NCBI GenBank assembly: GCA_947177575.1 | Contig: CAMWVA010000005.1 | Location: 1-54,345, forward strand | Length of the DNA: 54,345 nucleotides | Source: an uncultured Porphyromonadaceae bacterium | GTDB lineage: Bacteria; Bacteroidota; Bacteroidia; Bacteroidales; Muribaculaceae | Direction: 5' to 3' | Shown here: piece after piece, positions 33,267 through 42,112 of the stretch | How positions within the stretch are numbered: position 1 is the stretch's first letter | How the letters are laid out: every line of letters starts with the position of its first letter | Translations under genes and position numbers: made by a program | The notes under the pieces: model-generated | Told to the model about the DNA's origin: nothing | What the model saw: only the letters and a program-made list of their open reading frames with translations | Database searches by the model: none

Positions 33267-34280
33267 ATGACACTTTTCGAAAGGCTCACCAAAAAAGCAC
33301 AGGAACACCCCCAGCGCCTTGTGCTGCCCGAGTCGCTTGAGCCGCGCACACTGCAGGCTGCCGACCGCATTCTCGCCGACAAGATCGCTGAAATTATCTT
33401 CATCGGTAAGAAAGATGAGATTCTTGCTAAAGCCGAAGAACTCGGCCTTGCCCACATAGCCGAGGCTTCAATCTATGACCAGAACGATACGGACTTTACA
33501 GAGAAGTATGCCGAACTCTTCTGCGAGCTGCGTAAGAAAAAAGGCGTCACCATCGAGGAAGCCCGCGAAACTGTCAAAAATCCTCTCTATCTGGGCTGTC
33601 TGCTTATCAAGGGCGGTTTTGCCGACTGTATGGTAGCCGGTGCTCTCAGTCCTACATCACACGTGCTGCGTGCTGCCTTCCAGGTGCTCAAGATGAAACC
33701 GGGTATCACCGTTGTGTCGGGCGCCTTTATCATGCTGCTGCCCGAAGATGTGCCTTTCGGTGAAGACCACATGCTTGTTTTCGCTGACTGTGCCGTTGTG
33801 CCCGACCCCACTACAGAAGAACTTGCACAGATAGCCATAGCCACAGCCAAGACTACCCGCGATATAGCAGGTCTCGACCCGGTAGTAGCTATGCTGAGCT
33901 TCTCTACCAAGGGCAGTGCCAGTCATGAGCGTGTAGACAAAGTACGCCTCGCCACTGAATTGGCTCACCAACTCGACCCGACACTTAAAATCGACGGTGA
34001 GCTGCAGAGCGATGCCGCTATCGTACCCTCGGTAGGCGCACAGAAAGCTCCCGGAAGTCCTGTAGCCGGTCACGCTAACACACTTATCTTCCCCTCGCTC
34101 GAAGTAGGTAATATCGCGTATAAACTCGTGCAGCGTCTGGCAGGTGCAGGTGCCGTAGGTCCTATTCTTCAGGGTCTCGCAGCTCCGGTAAATGACCTTT
34201 CACGCGGTGCTACAGTAGATGACATAGTTAATACTATCATCGTGACCTGTAATCAGGCTATAGGTGACAAAAATCTCTGA
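33267..34280 (+). CDS. pta: Phosphate acetyltransferase
   Basis: Converts acetyl-CoA and phosphate to acetyl-phosphate; with AckA it makes acetate and ATP. The 337-aa protein is the short form lacking the E. coli N-terminal regulatory region. Typical segments: QRLVLPESLEPRTLQAADRI at the start, FADCMVAGALSPTSHVLRAA (about 118-137), LDPVVAMLSFSTKGSASHER with the substrate-site Ser/Arg, and KAPGSPVAGHANTLIFPSLE near residue 265. ackA follows 52 nt downstream in the same direction, so the pair is almost surely co-transcribed from the promoter at 33182. Confidence 0.96.
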   Translation: MTLFERLTKKAQEHPQRLVLPESLEPRTLQAADRILADKIAEIIFIGKKDEILAKAEELGLAHIAEASIYDQNDTDFTEKYAELFCELRKKKGVTIEEARETVKNPLYLGCLLIKGGFADCMVAGALSPTSHVLRAAFQVLKMKPGITVVSGAFIMLLPEDVPFGEDHMLVFADCAVVPDPTTEELAQIAIATAKTTRDIAGLDPVVAMLSFSTKGSASHERVDKVRLATELAHQLDPTLKIDGELQSDAAIVPSVGAQKAPGSPVAGHANTLIFPSLEVGNIAYKLVQRLAGAGAVGPILQGLAAPVNDLSRGATVDDIVNTIIVTCNQAIGDKNL

Positions 34281-34332
34281 ATAGACTGACTTTACCTTTT
34301 TCCACAACAACGCCAACAACTTATCTCTTGTT

Positions 34333-35532
34333 ATGAAAATACTTGTGCTCAACTGCGGCAGCAGCAGCGTTAAATACAAACTCATCGACAGCACCGATAA
34401 GAAGGTGCTCGCCGAAGGCGGTGTCGAGAAAATCGGTCTGCCCGATTCTTTCCTGAAGTTTAAGCGTCCGGACGGATCTAAAGAGACTATTGTAGTCGAT
34501 ATGCCTACTCATAAGGAGGCTGTTAAGAATGTGCTCGACATTCTTACCGATCCTAAGGAGGGTGTTATCAAGAGCTATGATGAAATCGGTGCCGTAGGTC
34601 ACCGCGTGGTACATGGTATGGACAAATTCTCGAAGTCTGTACTTATCACTCCGGAAGTTATCGAGAAAGTTAAGGAGTGCTATGATGTAGCTCCTCTTCA
34701 TAACCCGGCCAACATCACAGGTATCGAAGCTGTCACTGATCTGATACCGGGTGTACCTCAGGTCGGTGTCTTTGACACTGCTTTCCATCAGACTATGCCG
34801 CCTAAGGCATACATGTACGCTCTGCCATACGAAGCTTATGAGAAGTACGGCGTACGCCGCTACGGTTTCCACGGCACCAGTCATCGTTATGTAAGCCGCC
34901 GTGCCTGCGAGTTCCTCGGTCTGCCATACGACAAACAGCGCATTATCACCTGCCATATCGGTAACGGTGCCAGCATCACAGCTATAGCTGACGGCAAGAG
35001 TGTCGATACTTCTATGGGTCTGACTCCTACCGAGGGCCTTATGATGGGTACCCGTGTAGGTGACGTTGATCCGGGAGCTTTGGCTTACCTCATCAAGAAA
35101 GACAATCTCGATGCTGACGGCCTTATGAAACTTATCAACAAACAGTCAGGCGTAGCCGGTGTATCAGGTATATCAAGCGATATGCGTGACATCGAGAATG
35201 CTGTGGCAGCCGGTGACGAGCGTGCCAAATTAGCCCTCGACATGTACGAATACCGCATTCTCAAATATATCGGTGCGTACGCAGCCGTACTCGGCGGTGT
35301 AGACGTAATCGTCTTTACCGGCGGTGTAGGCGAAAATCAGACCTCAACCCGCGAGAAGATATGCAAGCAGTTAGCTTTCATGGGAATTACCTTTGATGCC
35401 GAAGCTAACAAAGTACGCGGCGAGGAAATCGAGATTTCCGGTAAGGACTCCAAAGTGCATGTTGTCGTTATTCCTACCGACGAGGAGATGATGATAGCAC
35501 AGGATACCGCCGAGATAGCCGGCAAGCTCTAA
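34333..35532 (+). CDS. ackA: Acetate kinase
   Basis: Makes ATP from acetyl-phosphate in the acetate overflow pathway. The 399-aa protein has the ASKHA-fold signature MKILVLNCGSSSVKYKLID at the N-terminus. Other signatures are VGHRVVHGMDKFS, FDTAFHQTMPPKAYMYALPY, YGFHGTSHRYVS with the catalytic histidine, and CHIGNGASITAI. The C-terminal VFTGGVGENQTSTRE is the adenosine-site motif. Length is normal. The intergenic region behind it contains a strong hairpin (35573-35621) and then the 42-bp tandem repeats. Confidence 0.97.
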   Translation: MKILVLNCGSSSVKYKLIDSTDKKVLAEGGVEKIGLPDSFLKFKRPDGSKETIVVDMPTHKEAVKNVLDILTDPKEGVIKSYDEIGAVGHRVVHGMDKFSKSVLITPEVIEKVKECYDVAPLHNPANITGIEAVTDLIPGVPQVGVFDTAFHQTMPPKAYMYALPYEAYEKYGVRRYGFHGTSHRYVSRRACEFLGLPYDKQRIITCHIGNGASITAIADGKSVDTSMGLTPTEGLMMGTRVGDVDPGALAYLIKKDNLDADGLMKLINKQSGVAGVSGISSDMRDIENAVAAGDERAKLALDMYEYRILKYIGAYAAVLGGVDVIVFTGGVGENQTSTREKICKQLAFMGITFDAEANKVRGEEIEISGKDSKVHVVVIPTDEEMMIAQDTAEIAGKL

Positions 35533-35572
35533 TCAACTGCTGATAACACTCAGCTACGACTAATGCTTCAGC

Positions 35573-35621
35573 TACGGACGCCACCTGCGGCCATCATACC
35601 AGGCCACACGTGGTGTCCGTA
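35573..35621 (+). terminator. Strong hairpin after ackA, probable terminator
   Basis: TACGGAC (35573-35579) pairs with GTCCGTA (35615-35621), continued by CCAC/GTGG and an inner GGCC/GGCC. It lies 40 nt past the ackA stop. There is no U-run, so it may terminate weakly or guard the mRNA 3' end. Confidence 0.55.
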
Positions 35622-35627
35622 ACTTTG
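35620..35627 (+). promoter_or_regulatory. Possible -7 box for lgt
   Basis: TAACTTTG is an exact consensus -7 match just behind the ackA hairpin. If used, transcription would start near 35634 and place the whole 42-bp tandem repeat in the lgt leader. No -33 box is seen. Confidence 0.45.
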
Positions 35628-35645
35628 TCATCGCGAAGCTTCTAC

Positions 35646-35812
35646 TATCGCGAAGCTAGTCTCCGCTCGGAGCTCTGCTCCGTAAGCCATCGCGAAGCTA
35701 GTCTCCGCTCGGAGCTCTGCTCCGTAAGCCATCGCGAAGCTAGTCTCCGCTCGGAGCTCTGCTCCGTAAGTCATCGCGAAGCTGGTCTCCGCCCGGAGCT
35801 CTGCTCCGTAAT
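35646..35812 (+). repeat. Four tandem copies of a 42-bp hairpin-bearing repeat
   Basis: Units start at about 35646, 35688, 35730 and 35772, exactly 42 bp apart. Each reads ATCGCGAAGCTAGTCTCCGC and continues with CGGAGC-TCT-GCTCCG, a perfect 6-bp stem with a 3-nt loop. CTCCG-CT-CGGAG offers an alternative competing stem. Copies 2 and 3 are identical over the unit; copy 4 differs at about four positions. The 316-bp gap between ackA and lgt holds only this, the hairpin at 35573 and the -7 box. Confidence 0.93.
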
Positions 35813-35848
35813 AAATAATATTATTAACATCTACTCAACATCTTCCCA

Positions 35849-36709
35849 ATGCTTAACTTCATCGTCTGGAATGCCGACCCGGTGATCTTCTCACTCGGTC
35901 CTTTCAGTGTGCGCTGGTATGGTCTGGCTTTCGCCGTGGGCTTTATCATCGGCTACAACATCGTAGCCCGCATGTTCAAACATGAGGGTGCCCCCGAAAG
36001 CTGGCTCGGCATACTGCTTGCCTACGTGGTAGTAGCCACAATCGTCGGCGCACGCTTAGGCCATGTCTTCTTCTACGAATGGGATTATTACTCAGCCCAT
36101 CCGGCTGAAATCTTCAAGGTATGGCAGGGAGGACTTGCCAGCCACGGAGGAACCATAGGTAATATAATAGCCGTGTTTCTGTTCTCATGGTTTGTGGCTA
36201 AAAAACCTGCCAGCTGGACTTTCGATAAACTCGTCATTCCGATAGCTCTCGTAGGCGGTCTGATACGACTGGGCAACCTTATGAACAGCGAAATCTACGG
36301 CGGTCCCACGACACTTCCGTGGGGATTTATATTCATGCGTAACGGCGAAACAGTACCGGCTCACCCCACCCAGCTCTATGAGGCAATATGCTACTTCGCA
36401 TTGTTCGCATTGCTGATGTGGATGTACTGGAAACGCAACGCCGAAGAACGCCCGTGGCTTATAACAGGTGTATTCTTTATCGGTATATTTCTCCCCCGCT
36501 TCCTTATAGAGTATGTCAAGAATGTACAGGTACAATCTGAATATGATATGATAGCCCGTTACGGCATGAATCTTGGTCAGATGCTCAGCATACCTTTCAT
36601 ATTGTTAGGCATCGGACTGGTAATATGGGCAATGTCTCACCCGCGCCAGCACTGGGAGTTTCCTAACCGTTTCGCACCCGAACCGTCTGCACACTCACAT
36701 CGACACTGA
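35849..36709 (+). CDS. lgt: Prolipoprotein diacylglyceryl transferase
   Basis: Transfers diacylglycerol from phosphatidylglycerol to the lipobox cysteine of prolipoproteins at the inner membrane. The 286-aa polytopic protein has at least six hydrophobic segments. Conserved elements are FSVRWYGLAFAVGFIIGY (about 12-29) and GARLGHVFFYEWDYY. GGLASHGGTIGNI contains the Lgt HGG-type motif, and RLGNLMNSEIYGGPT carries the conserved Arg/Asn. PAHPTQLYEA is near residue 170. Length and order are standard. The Lgt substrate set includes the lipoprotein-like genes in this window. Its leader holds the 42-bp tandem repeats. Confidence 0.96.
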   Translation: MLNFIVWNADPVIFSLGPFSVRWYGLAFAVGFIIGYNIVARMFKHEGAPESWLGILLAYVVVATIVGARLGHVFFYEWDYYSAHPAEIFKVWQGGLASHGGTIGNIIAVFLFSWFVAKKPASWTFDKLVIPIALVGGLIRLGNLMNSEIYGGPTTLPWGFIFMRNGETVPAHPTQLYEAICYFALFALLMWMYWKRNAEERPWLITGVFFIGIFLPRFLIEYVKNVQVQSEYDMIARYGMNLGQMLSIPFILLGIGLVIWAMSHPRQHWEFPNRFAPEPSAHSHRH

Positions 36710-36735
36710 TTTTGGGTAATTACCGCCAATATTTT

Positions 36736-36767
36736 TTTGTTTGTTTGCAAATATTAATGTAATTTTG
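36736..36767 (+). promoter_or_regulatory. Consensus promoter for the cvpA-suf operon
   Basis: TTTG (36736-36739) and TAATTTTG (36760-36767) are 20 nt apart, a full match. It probably drives cvpA, sufC, sufD and possibly sufS. Confidence 0.7.
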
Positions 36768-36881
36768 TAGCAATCCGTTAATCTAACAGTCACGAAAGAC
36801 TGTGACACGGCTACAAATCTCGAAAACAAACAACGAAAAACAAACAACTTGGAACAACTGTGGCAATCATTGAGCGAGATG

Positions 36882-37568
36882 GCCCACATTGAGGCTGTCG
36901 GTGACGTAGGTTATCACGTCTTAGCGCTGCTGGCCGGTTCTCAGGCTCTCATACGCGGCTTTCGCCGCGGACTTACACGTCAGGTCTGCGCTGTGTTAGG
37001 CCTGGCGTTCGGAGTTGTATGTGCCCATCTCTTTGCCGATGAAGGACAGCGTATGGCACGTATGCTTTTCCCCGGTATAGAATCACATTATTGTTCGGGC
37101 TTTATATATAGCCTTATATCGGCTGCCGGCATCTATACGTGTGTGTTCTTATGTTTCCGTTGGCTCACACGTGTGCTCGGACGTGCTCTGGAGGTTATAC
37201 ATACAGGCATCTTCAATGCCTTACTCGGATCAGGCTTCAACTTTACAAAGACACTATTGGTACTTTCGATGGCCTATAACAGTGTTGTGTGTGTCGACCC
37301 GTCATCTAAACTAATGAAGTATGCTTCAGCGTCTGACGGTAATGTAGTCGAAGCAGTAATGCGTCTGGCACCGGCTCTGCTTGGAAGTATGAGTCTCGAA
37401 GATCTCGAACATCTTATCAAGCTGCACGAGGCACGCGACATATCACAAAACCTCGACCCAGCCGTGAGCGTTTTAAATACAGATACCGATAGTGAATTAC
37501 CTTTATATGCAGCTACCGATACCCGCGACCTCTCTCCGGTCAACATAAACCTTAGTTCATCTATATAG
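36882..37568 (+). CDS. CvpA-family membrane protein
   Basis: A 228-aa inner-membrane protein of the CvpA family (named from colicin V production; molecular role poorly defined). The N-terminus has the family pattern of a hydrophobic helix followed by basic residues: [24 protein letters not shown]. More helices follow ([55 protein letters not shown]). The C-terminal 70 residues are soluble. A TTG at 36849 would add 11 residues; I prefer the ATG at 36882, giving the usual short lead into helix 1. It ends 5 nt before sufC, exactly where sufB would be expected in many relatives. Confidence 0.85.
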   Translation, partial: AHIEAVGDVGYHVLALLAGSQALIRGFRRGLTRQVCAVLGLAFGVVCAHLFADEGQRMARMLFPGIESHYCSGFIYSLISAAGIYTCVFLCFRWLTRVLGRALEVIHTGIFNALLGSGFNFTKTLLVLSMAYNSVVCVDPSSKLMKYASASDGNVVEAVMRLAPALLGSMSLEDLEHLIKLHEARDISQNLDPAVSVLNTDTDSELPLYAATDTRDLSPVNINLSSSI

Positions 37569-37573
37569 AAAAA

Positions 37574-38359
37574 ATGCTAAAAGTCAAAGACCTGCATGCC
37601 CGCATCAACGGCAAAGAAATACTGAAAGGCATAAATCTCGAAGTTCGTCCCGGAGAGGTACACGCAATAATGGGTCCTAACGGGTCAGGTAAGTCAACTC
37701 TTTCGATGGTACTTGCCGGCAACCCGGCTTATGAGGTCACCGGAGGTGAAGCTGAGTTCTACGGAAAGGACTTACTGGCAATGGCACCGGAAGTTAGAAG
37801 TCATGAGGGATTATTCCTCGGTTTTCAGTATCCTGTTGAAATTCCGGGAGTATCAATGGTCAATTTCATGCGTGCCGCTGTCAACGCACGCCGCGAATAC
37901 TTAGGCCAGCCCCCGATGAGTGCCACAGACTTTCTGAAACTTATGCGTGAAAAACGGGCGGTAGTCGAACTTGATACCAAACTGGCCTCGCGTTCGGTCA
38001 ACGAAGGCTTCTCAGGCGGAGAGAAAAAACGCAACGAAATTTTCCAAATGGCTGTGCTTGAACCGCGTCTGTCAATTCTTGACGAGACAGACTCAGGTCT
38101 TGATATAGATGCACTGCGTATCGTAGCCGAGGGCGTCAATAAACTTAAGACCGACCGCAACGCAACAATCGTCATAACCCATTATCAACGTCTGCTTGAC
38201 TACATAAAGCCTGATTTTGTACATATACTTTACAAAGGCCGTATAGTCGAGACAGGCGGTCCGGAATTGGCTCTCGAACTCGAGGAGAAAGGTTACGACT
38301 GGATAAAGGCCAGAGAGGACGAAAAAGAAAAACACGACCCTGACAAGAAGCAGTTATGA
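37574..38359 (+). CDS. sufC: Fe-S cluster assembly ATPase SufC
   Basis: ABC-type soluble ATPase of the SUF scaffold, which drives the SufBCD complex for iron-sulfur cluster building. The 261-aa protein shows Walker [10 protein letters not shown] (about 35-43), [14 protein letters not shown] typical of SufC, the signature [13 protein letters not shown], and Walker B with [16 protein letters not shown]. That D-E-T-D-S-G-L-D form is the SufC mark. The C-terminus ([24 protein letters not shown]) is normal. The stop overlaps the sufD start (ATGA), implying translational coupling. It follows cvpA by 5 nt with no sufB between. Confidence 0.96.
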   Translation: MLKVKDLHARINGKEILKGINLEVRPGEVHAIMGPNGSGKSTLSMVLAGNPAYEVTGGEAEFYGKDLLAMAPEVRSHEGLFLGFQYPVEIPGVSMVNFMRAAVNARREYLGQPPMSATDFLKLMREKRAVVELDTKLASRSVNEGFSGGEKKRNEIFQMAVLEPRLSILDETDSGLDIDALRIVAEGVNKLKTDRNATIVITHYQRLLDYIKPDFVHILYKGRIVETGGPELALELEEKGYDWIKAREDEKEKHDPDKKQL

Positions 38360-39708
38360 GTGCAATTCACCAGTATTTAGATCTTTATGAGTCGAATCGC
38401 GAGCTTATAGACTCTAAGAGCGCTCCGCTGCTCAATGCGCTGCGTCCGAAAGCTGCCGAAGCCTTACAGACCATGCGCCTACCGACACGTGGCTCTGAAG
38501 ATTATGAACTCACCGATCTCGAAAAGATGCTCGCTCCTGATTTCGGTGTCAACATAGCACGTGTGCCGTTACCTGTAGACCCGGCACGGACGTTCCGCTG
38601 TGATGTGCCACACATGTCGACCACACTGTTTATGCTCGTCAACGACAAGTGTGCCGAGACAGATACTACACGCCGTGGACTACCTGATGGTGTACTGGCC
38701 GGAAGTCTGCGCGATATAGCCGCTTCGCATCCTGACGTGTTAGCACCTTATTTCGGACATATAGCACCGCTTTCAAACCCTGTGGTAGCACTCAACTCAC
38801 TGCTTGCACAAGACGGTTTCGTGCTTTATGTACCTCGTGGTGTACGTATTGAAAAGACTATACAGCTTGTCGATATCCTTAGTCACGAAGCTCCGCTTAT
38901 GGCTGTACGCCGATTGCTTATAATAATGGAAGCTGACAGTGCGGCTACTCTGTTAGTATGCGATCACACACAGAACGCCGGTGTGCAGCTTTTCAATCTC
39001 CAGACAGTCGAAGTCTTTGCCGGTGCCGGCGCAAGACTTGATATCTATGACCTTGAGGAATCATCGACAGCTACCTCACGCTTGTCAGCTATGTATATAA
39101 AGCAGGAGCAGAACAGTAATGTTCTTATCGACAGCATAACCCTCTACAACGGCAGCACACGCAACGAGTATCATTGTAAACTCGATGGCCGTGGCGCACA
39201 TCTGCGTCTGCTTGGCATGGGTATAGAAGACGACACACGTCATCTTGACACATATAGTCGTATCGAGCATAATGTGCCTGATTGTACCACTGACGAACTG
39301 TTCAAGTATGTAGTCGATGATGAAGCTACCGGTGCCTTTACAGGCCGGATATATGTAGCTAAAGGTGCCAGCGGCACCGAGGCTTACCAGTCAAACCGTA
39401 ATCTGGTAGGTAGTGACACAGCACGGATGCACTCCAAACCGCAACTCGAAATCTATAACGATGACGTCAAGTGCTCACATGGCACCGCCATAGGCCAGCT
39501 CGACCCGATGCAGGTGTTCTATATGCGCACCCGTGGCCTGAGCGAAGCCAAGGCACGCCTGCTGCTCAAACAGGCCTTTATGGCCGATGTGCTCGACGGC
39601 ATACGCGAAGAGAGCCTGCGCGACAGACTGCGCCACCTTGTGGAACGGCGCTTCGCAGGCGATACCACACCCTGTACAAGCTGCGGCGCTGAAGGGTGTA
39701 AGTTTTAA
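38356..39708 (+). CDS. sufD: Fe-S cluster assembly protein SufD
   Basis: Partner of SufB and SufC in the SUF scaffold. The 450-aa protein has an N-terminal helical region ([17 protein letters not shown]) and a right-handed beta-helix core (about 150-390). The core has [40 protein letters not shown] and [20 protein letters not shown], and then the SufBD C-terminal signature [39 protein letters not shown] is a common SufB/SufD end. The ending [12 protein letters not shown] adds three cysteines that could bind metal. I call it SufD rather than SufB from size, the N-terminal type and the position behind sufC. Its stop is followed 3 nt later by repeat array 4. Confidence 0.92.
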   Translation: MSAIHQYLDLYESNRELIDSKSAPLLNALRPKAAEALQTMRLPTRGSEDYELTDLEKMLAPDFGVNIARVPLPVDPARTFRCDVPHMSTTLFMLVNDKCAETDTTRRGLPDGVLAGSLRDIAASHPDVLAPYFGHIAPLSNPVVALNSLLAQDGFVLYVPRGVRIEKTIQLVDILSHEAPLMAVRRLLIIMEADSAATLLVCDHTQNAGVQLFNLQTVEVFAGAGARLDIYDLEESSTATSRLSAMYIKQEQNSNVLIDSITLYNGSTRNEYHCKLDGRGAHLRLLGMGIEDDTRHLDTYSRIEHNVPDCTTDELFKYVVDDEATGAFTGRIYVAKGASGTEAYQSNRNLVGSDTARMHSKPQLEIYNDDVKCSHGTAIGQLDPMQVFYMRTRGLSEAKARLLLKQAFMADVLDGIREESLRDRLRHLVERRFAGDTTPCTSCGAEGCKF

Positions 39709-39710
39709 AT

Positions 39711-39970
39711 CAGTCGGAGTAATCCGAGTAATCCGAGTAATCGGATTTAGCAGAATTATCGGAGTTATCGGAGAGTCGGAGTAATCCGAACTATCCGAAT
39801 TATCGGAGTTATCCAATAGCTCAGACCTCTCCGATTACTCTGATAATTCTGATAGCTCTGATAATTCTGATAGCTCTGATAATTCTGATAGCTCCGATAA
39901 TTCCGATTAATCCGACAATTCCGATAGCTCCGATTACTCCGATAATTCCGATTACTCTGATAGTTCCGAT
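39711..39970. repeat. Period-9 degenerate repeat array 4, inside the suf operon
   Basis: About 260 bp. The left side (to about 39825) is in the CGGAGTAAT-type orientation, the right side (from about 39830) in the TCCGATTAC type. The right half includes an 18-bp unit, GATAGCTCTGATAATTCT, in about three tandem copies. No core like those in arrays 1 and 3 is visible. It fills the sufD-sufS gap completely; the sufS ATG is formed by the last CCGAT plus GG. Confidence 0.9.
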
Positions 39971-41189
39971 GGCACTTGACATAGCCGAAATAAGAACCCG
40001 CTTCCCTATTCTGGAACGGAAAGTAGAAGGCAGACCGCTAATTTATCTTGACAATACGGCCACTTCACAGACTCCGCGTATCGTGGTCGATGATATTGTG
40101 TATAATTATGAGCACTGCAAAGCCAATGTGCATCGCGGTGTTCATGCCCTCTCACAGGAAGCCACTGAGCGTCAGGAACACACCCGACGCAGAGTACGCG
40201 ACTACATACACGCTTCAAGTGTGGAAGAGGTTATATTTACACGTGGCACAACAGAAGCCATAAATCTGGTAGCCGCGTCATACGGAGATCGCTTCCGTGA
40301 CGGTGACGAAATCATACTTACCGTCATGGAGCATCATGCCAATATAGTACCTTGGCAGCTGCTACAACGCCGTAAAAATATTAAAATACGTGTGGCGCTT
40401 ATTAACGAGCGCGGGGAAATAGATCTTGACCAGTATCGTAGCCTTTTCACACCACGTACTGTCATGGCTTCCTTCTGCCATGTCAGCAACGTGCTTGGCA
40501 CAATAAATCCGGTAAAAGAGATGACCCGCATAGCTCACGAACATGGAGCTGCGGTGCTTATCGACGGTGCCCAGGCCTCACCCCATCTTCCTATTGATGT
40601 AGCCGATCTTGACTGTGATTTCTATGCCTTTTCGAGTCATAAGATGTACGGTCCGACAGGCATAGGAGTACTCTACGGACGCAAAGAACTACTCGAGTCG
40701 ATGCCTCCTTATCAGGGTGGCGGCGAGATGATAAAACACGTCAGCTTCGAAGGCACCACTTTCGCTGATCTGCCTTTCAGATTCGAAGCCGGCACACCCG
40801 ACTTTGTAGGTATTGCGGCCTTTAGCAAGGCTCTTGACTTTATTGAAGAACTTGGTCTTGAAGCTATAGAAGCTCACGAACTCGAACTGTTGCGCCACAC
40901 AACCGAACGTCTGACCAATGAGATAGAAGGTCTACGTATTTACGGGACAGCCGACCACAAAAGCGCCGTAATATCATTCCTTGTCGGCGACACCCATCCC
41001 TACGATGTAGGTATGTTGCTTGATAAATTAGGAGTAGCTGTGCGTACAGGACATCACTGTGCACAGCCATTGATGCAGTTTTTCGGTATACCCGGCACAG
41101 TACGTGCCTCATTTGCAGTCTATAATACAATGCAAGAAGCCGATGCATTTGTCGATGCACTGAAACGTGTCATGATGATATTGCACTAA
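39969..41189 (+). CDS. sufS: Cysteine desulfurase SufS
   Basis: PLP enzyme supplying sulfur for iron-sulfur cluster assembly. The 406-aa protein begins MALDIAEIRTRFPILERKVE, typical of SufS/CsdA class II desulfurases. The PLP lysine is K225 in SSHKMYGPTGIGVLYG, and the persulfide cysteine is C364 in RTGHHCAQPLM. TRGTTEAINLVAASYG and EHHANIVPWQLL give further family matches. The start codon sits at the edge of repeat array 4, and no other start is available downstream for some distance. Expression may depend on readthrough across that array or on a promoter within it. Confidence 0.96.
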   Translation: MALDIAEIRTRFPILERKVEGRPLIYLDNTATSQTPRIVVDDIVYNYEHCKANVHRGVHALSQEATERQEHTRRRVRDYIHASSVEEVIFTRGTTEAINLVAASYGDRFRDGDEIILTVMEHHANIVPWQLLQRRKNIKIRVALINERGEIDLDQYRSLFTPRTVMASFCHVSNVLGTINPVKEMTRIAHEHGAAVLIDGAQASPHLPIDVADLDCDFYAFSSHKMYGPTGIGVLYGRKELLESMPPYQGGGEMIKHVSFEGTTFADLPFRFEAGTPDFVGIAAFSKALDFIEELGLEAIEAHELELLRHTTERLTNEIEGLRIYGTADHKSAVISFLVGDTHPYDVGMLLDKLGVAVRTGHHCAQPLMQFFGIPGTVRASFAVYNTMQEADAFVDALKRVMMILH

Positions 41190-41236
41190 ACCTTTCAGGT
41201 CCATTTAGGTCAGTATAATATATTAATAGAGTATCT

Positions 41237-42061
41237 ATGACTGACTGGCATGAACGCAAAAAAGATATTGAAGTGAGCGTCGACTTTCTTTTTGTCGCCG
41301 TTCTGATGATTTTTGCGTCGTGGTCAGCCTATTCATCATTCATGACTTCACCGCCCTACGTTGATGTAGAGCGTTATCCGGTACGCGGCATCGACGTATC
41401 GGCTCACAACGGTATGATGAATCTCGACGCCGCTGCCAGCGACGGCGTCGAATTCATATTTATCAAGGCTTCGGAAGGTGAAGACTTCCGTGACAACAAT
41501 TTTCGTCTTAATTACGATAAAGCACGCCATGCAGGTCTGAAAATCGGTGCTTATCATTTTTTCCGTTTTGACAAGGAGGGGGTGCCGCAAGCTATTAATC
41601 TTCTGCGGGCAGTAGGTAGCCGTCCGCTTGATTTAGGTCTTGTCATAGATGTGGAAGAGTTCGGCAATGCCAAAGACGTGGAGCGTGAAGTAGTAGGTCG
41701 TCGTCTCAGACACATGGTAGATTATCTCACTTTGCTCGGACGCCGTGTGACATTCTATACCAACCGTAAAGGCTATTATGACTATTTAGTTGAGGAATTT
41801 CCCGGTTTCCAGTTATGGATATGTTCCTTCAATTCGATTCCTATCAGTGCAGAGTGGACATTCTGGCAACACAATCATCACGGAGCTATAAAAGGTATCA
41901 ACGGCGATGTGGACCTGAATACTTTCTGCGGTTCTCGTGACGACTGGCAAAGATTCCTTGACGGTGCCGTCTGGCCTTATACTCCGATGACTGCCGACAA
42001 CCCCACTGATAGCGACCAAAATCTTTTTGAATTCAAGGATTTACCTGACGACGAAGGATAG
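41237..42061 (+). CDS. Membrane-anchored GH25 lysozyme-like muramidase
   Basis: A 274-aa protein of glycoside hydrolase family 25, which cuts the beta-1,4 MurNAc-GlcNAc bond. An N-terminal hydrophobic helix (about 13-32, FLFVAVLMIFASWSAYSSF) suggests inner-membrane anchoring with a periplasmic domain. The domain starts RGIDVSAHNGMMNLDAAASD. FIFIKASEGEDFRDNNF follows, and the catalytic DxE is D138-V-E140 in VIDVEEFG. The C-terminal QLWICSF and FWQHNHHGAIKGINGDVDLN are also GH25-like. It is the family found widely in Bacteroidales and in phages; there are no phage genes near it. It lies 47 nt after sufS and 51 nt before the PorU-like gene. Confidence 0.92.
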   Translation: MTDWHERKKDIEVSVDFLFVAVLMIFASWSAYSSFMTSPPYVDVERYPVRGIDVSAHNGMMNLDAAASDGVEFIFIKASEGEDFRDNNFRLNYDKARHAGLKIGAYHFFRFDKEGVPQAINLLRAVGSRPLDLGLVIDVEEFGNAKDVEREVVGRRLRHMVDYLTLLGRRVTFYTNRKGYYDYLVEEFPGFQLWICSFNSIPISAEWTFWQHNHHGAIKGINGDVDLNTFCGSRDDWQRFLDGAVWPYTPMTADNPTDSDQNLFEFKDLPDDEG

Positions 42062-42112
42062 AAATACTGAAAGACAATATAAGGATACCTGCATACGTTA
42101 TACAGATGCATT

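Noticed and set aside
35646-35812. CRISPR-like array
   Set aside because: Units are directly tandem with no variable spacers, and no cas genes are present.
35610-35885. Reading frame with 14-residue repeats (REASLRSELCSVSH) across the 42-bp tandem repeats
   Set aside because: It is a by-product of a repeat length divisible by three. It overlaps the lgt start, lacks a credible start or signal, and has no gene-like composition.
38356-39708. Reading this gene as the missing SufB
   Set aside because: The N-terminal region, length and position behind sufC fit SufD better; the shared SufBD core alone does not separate them.
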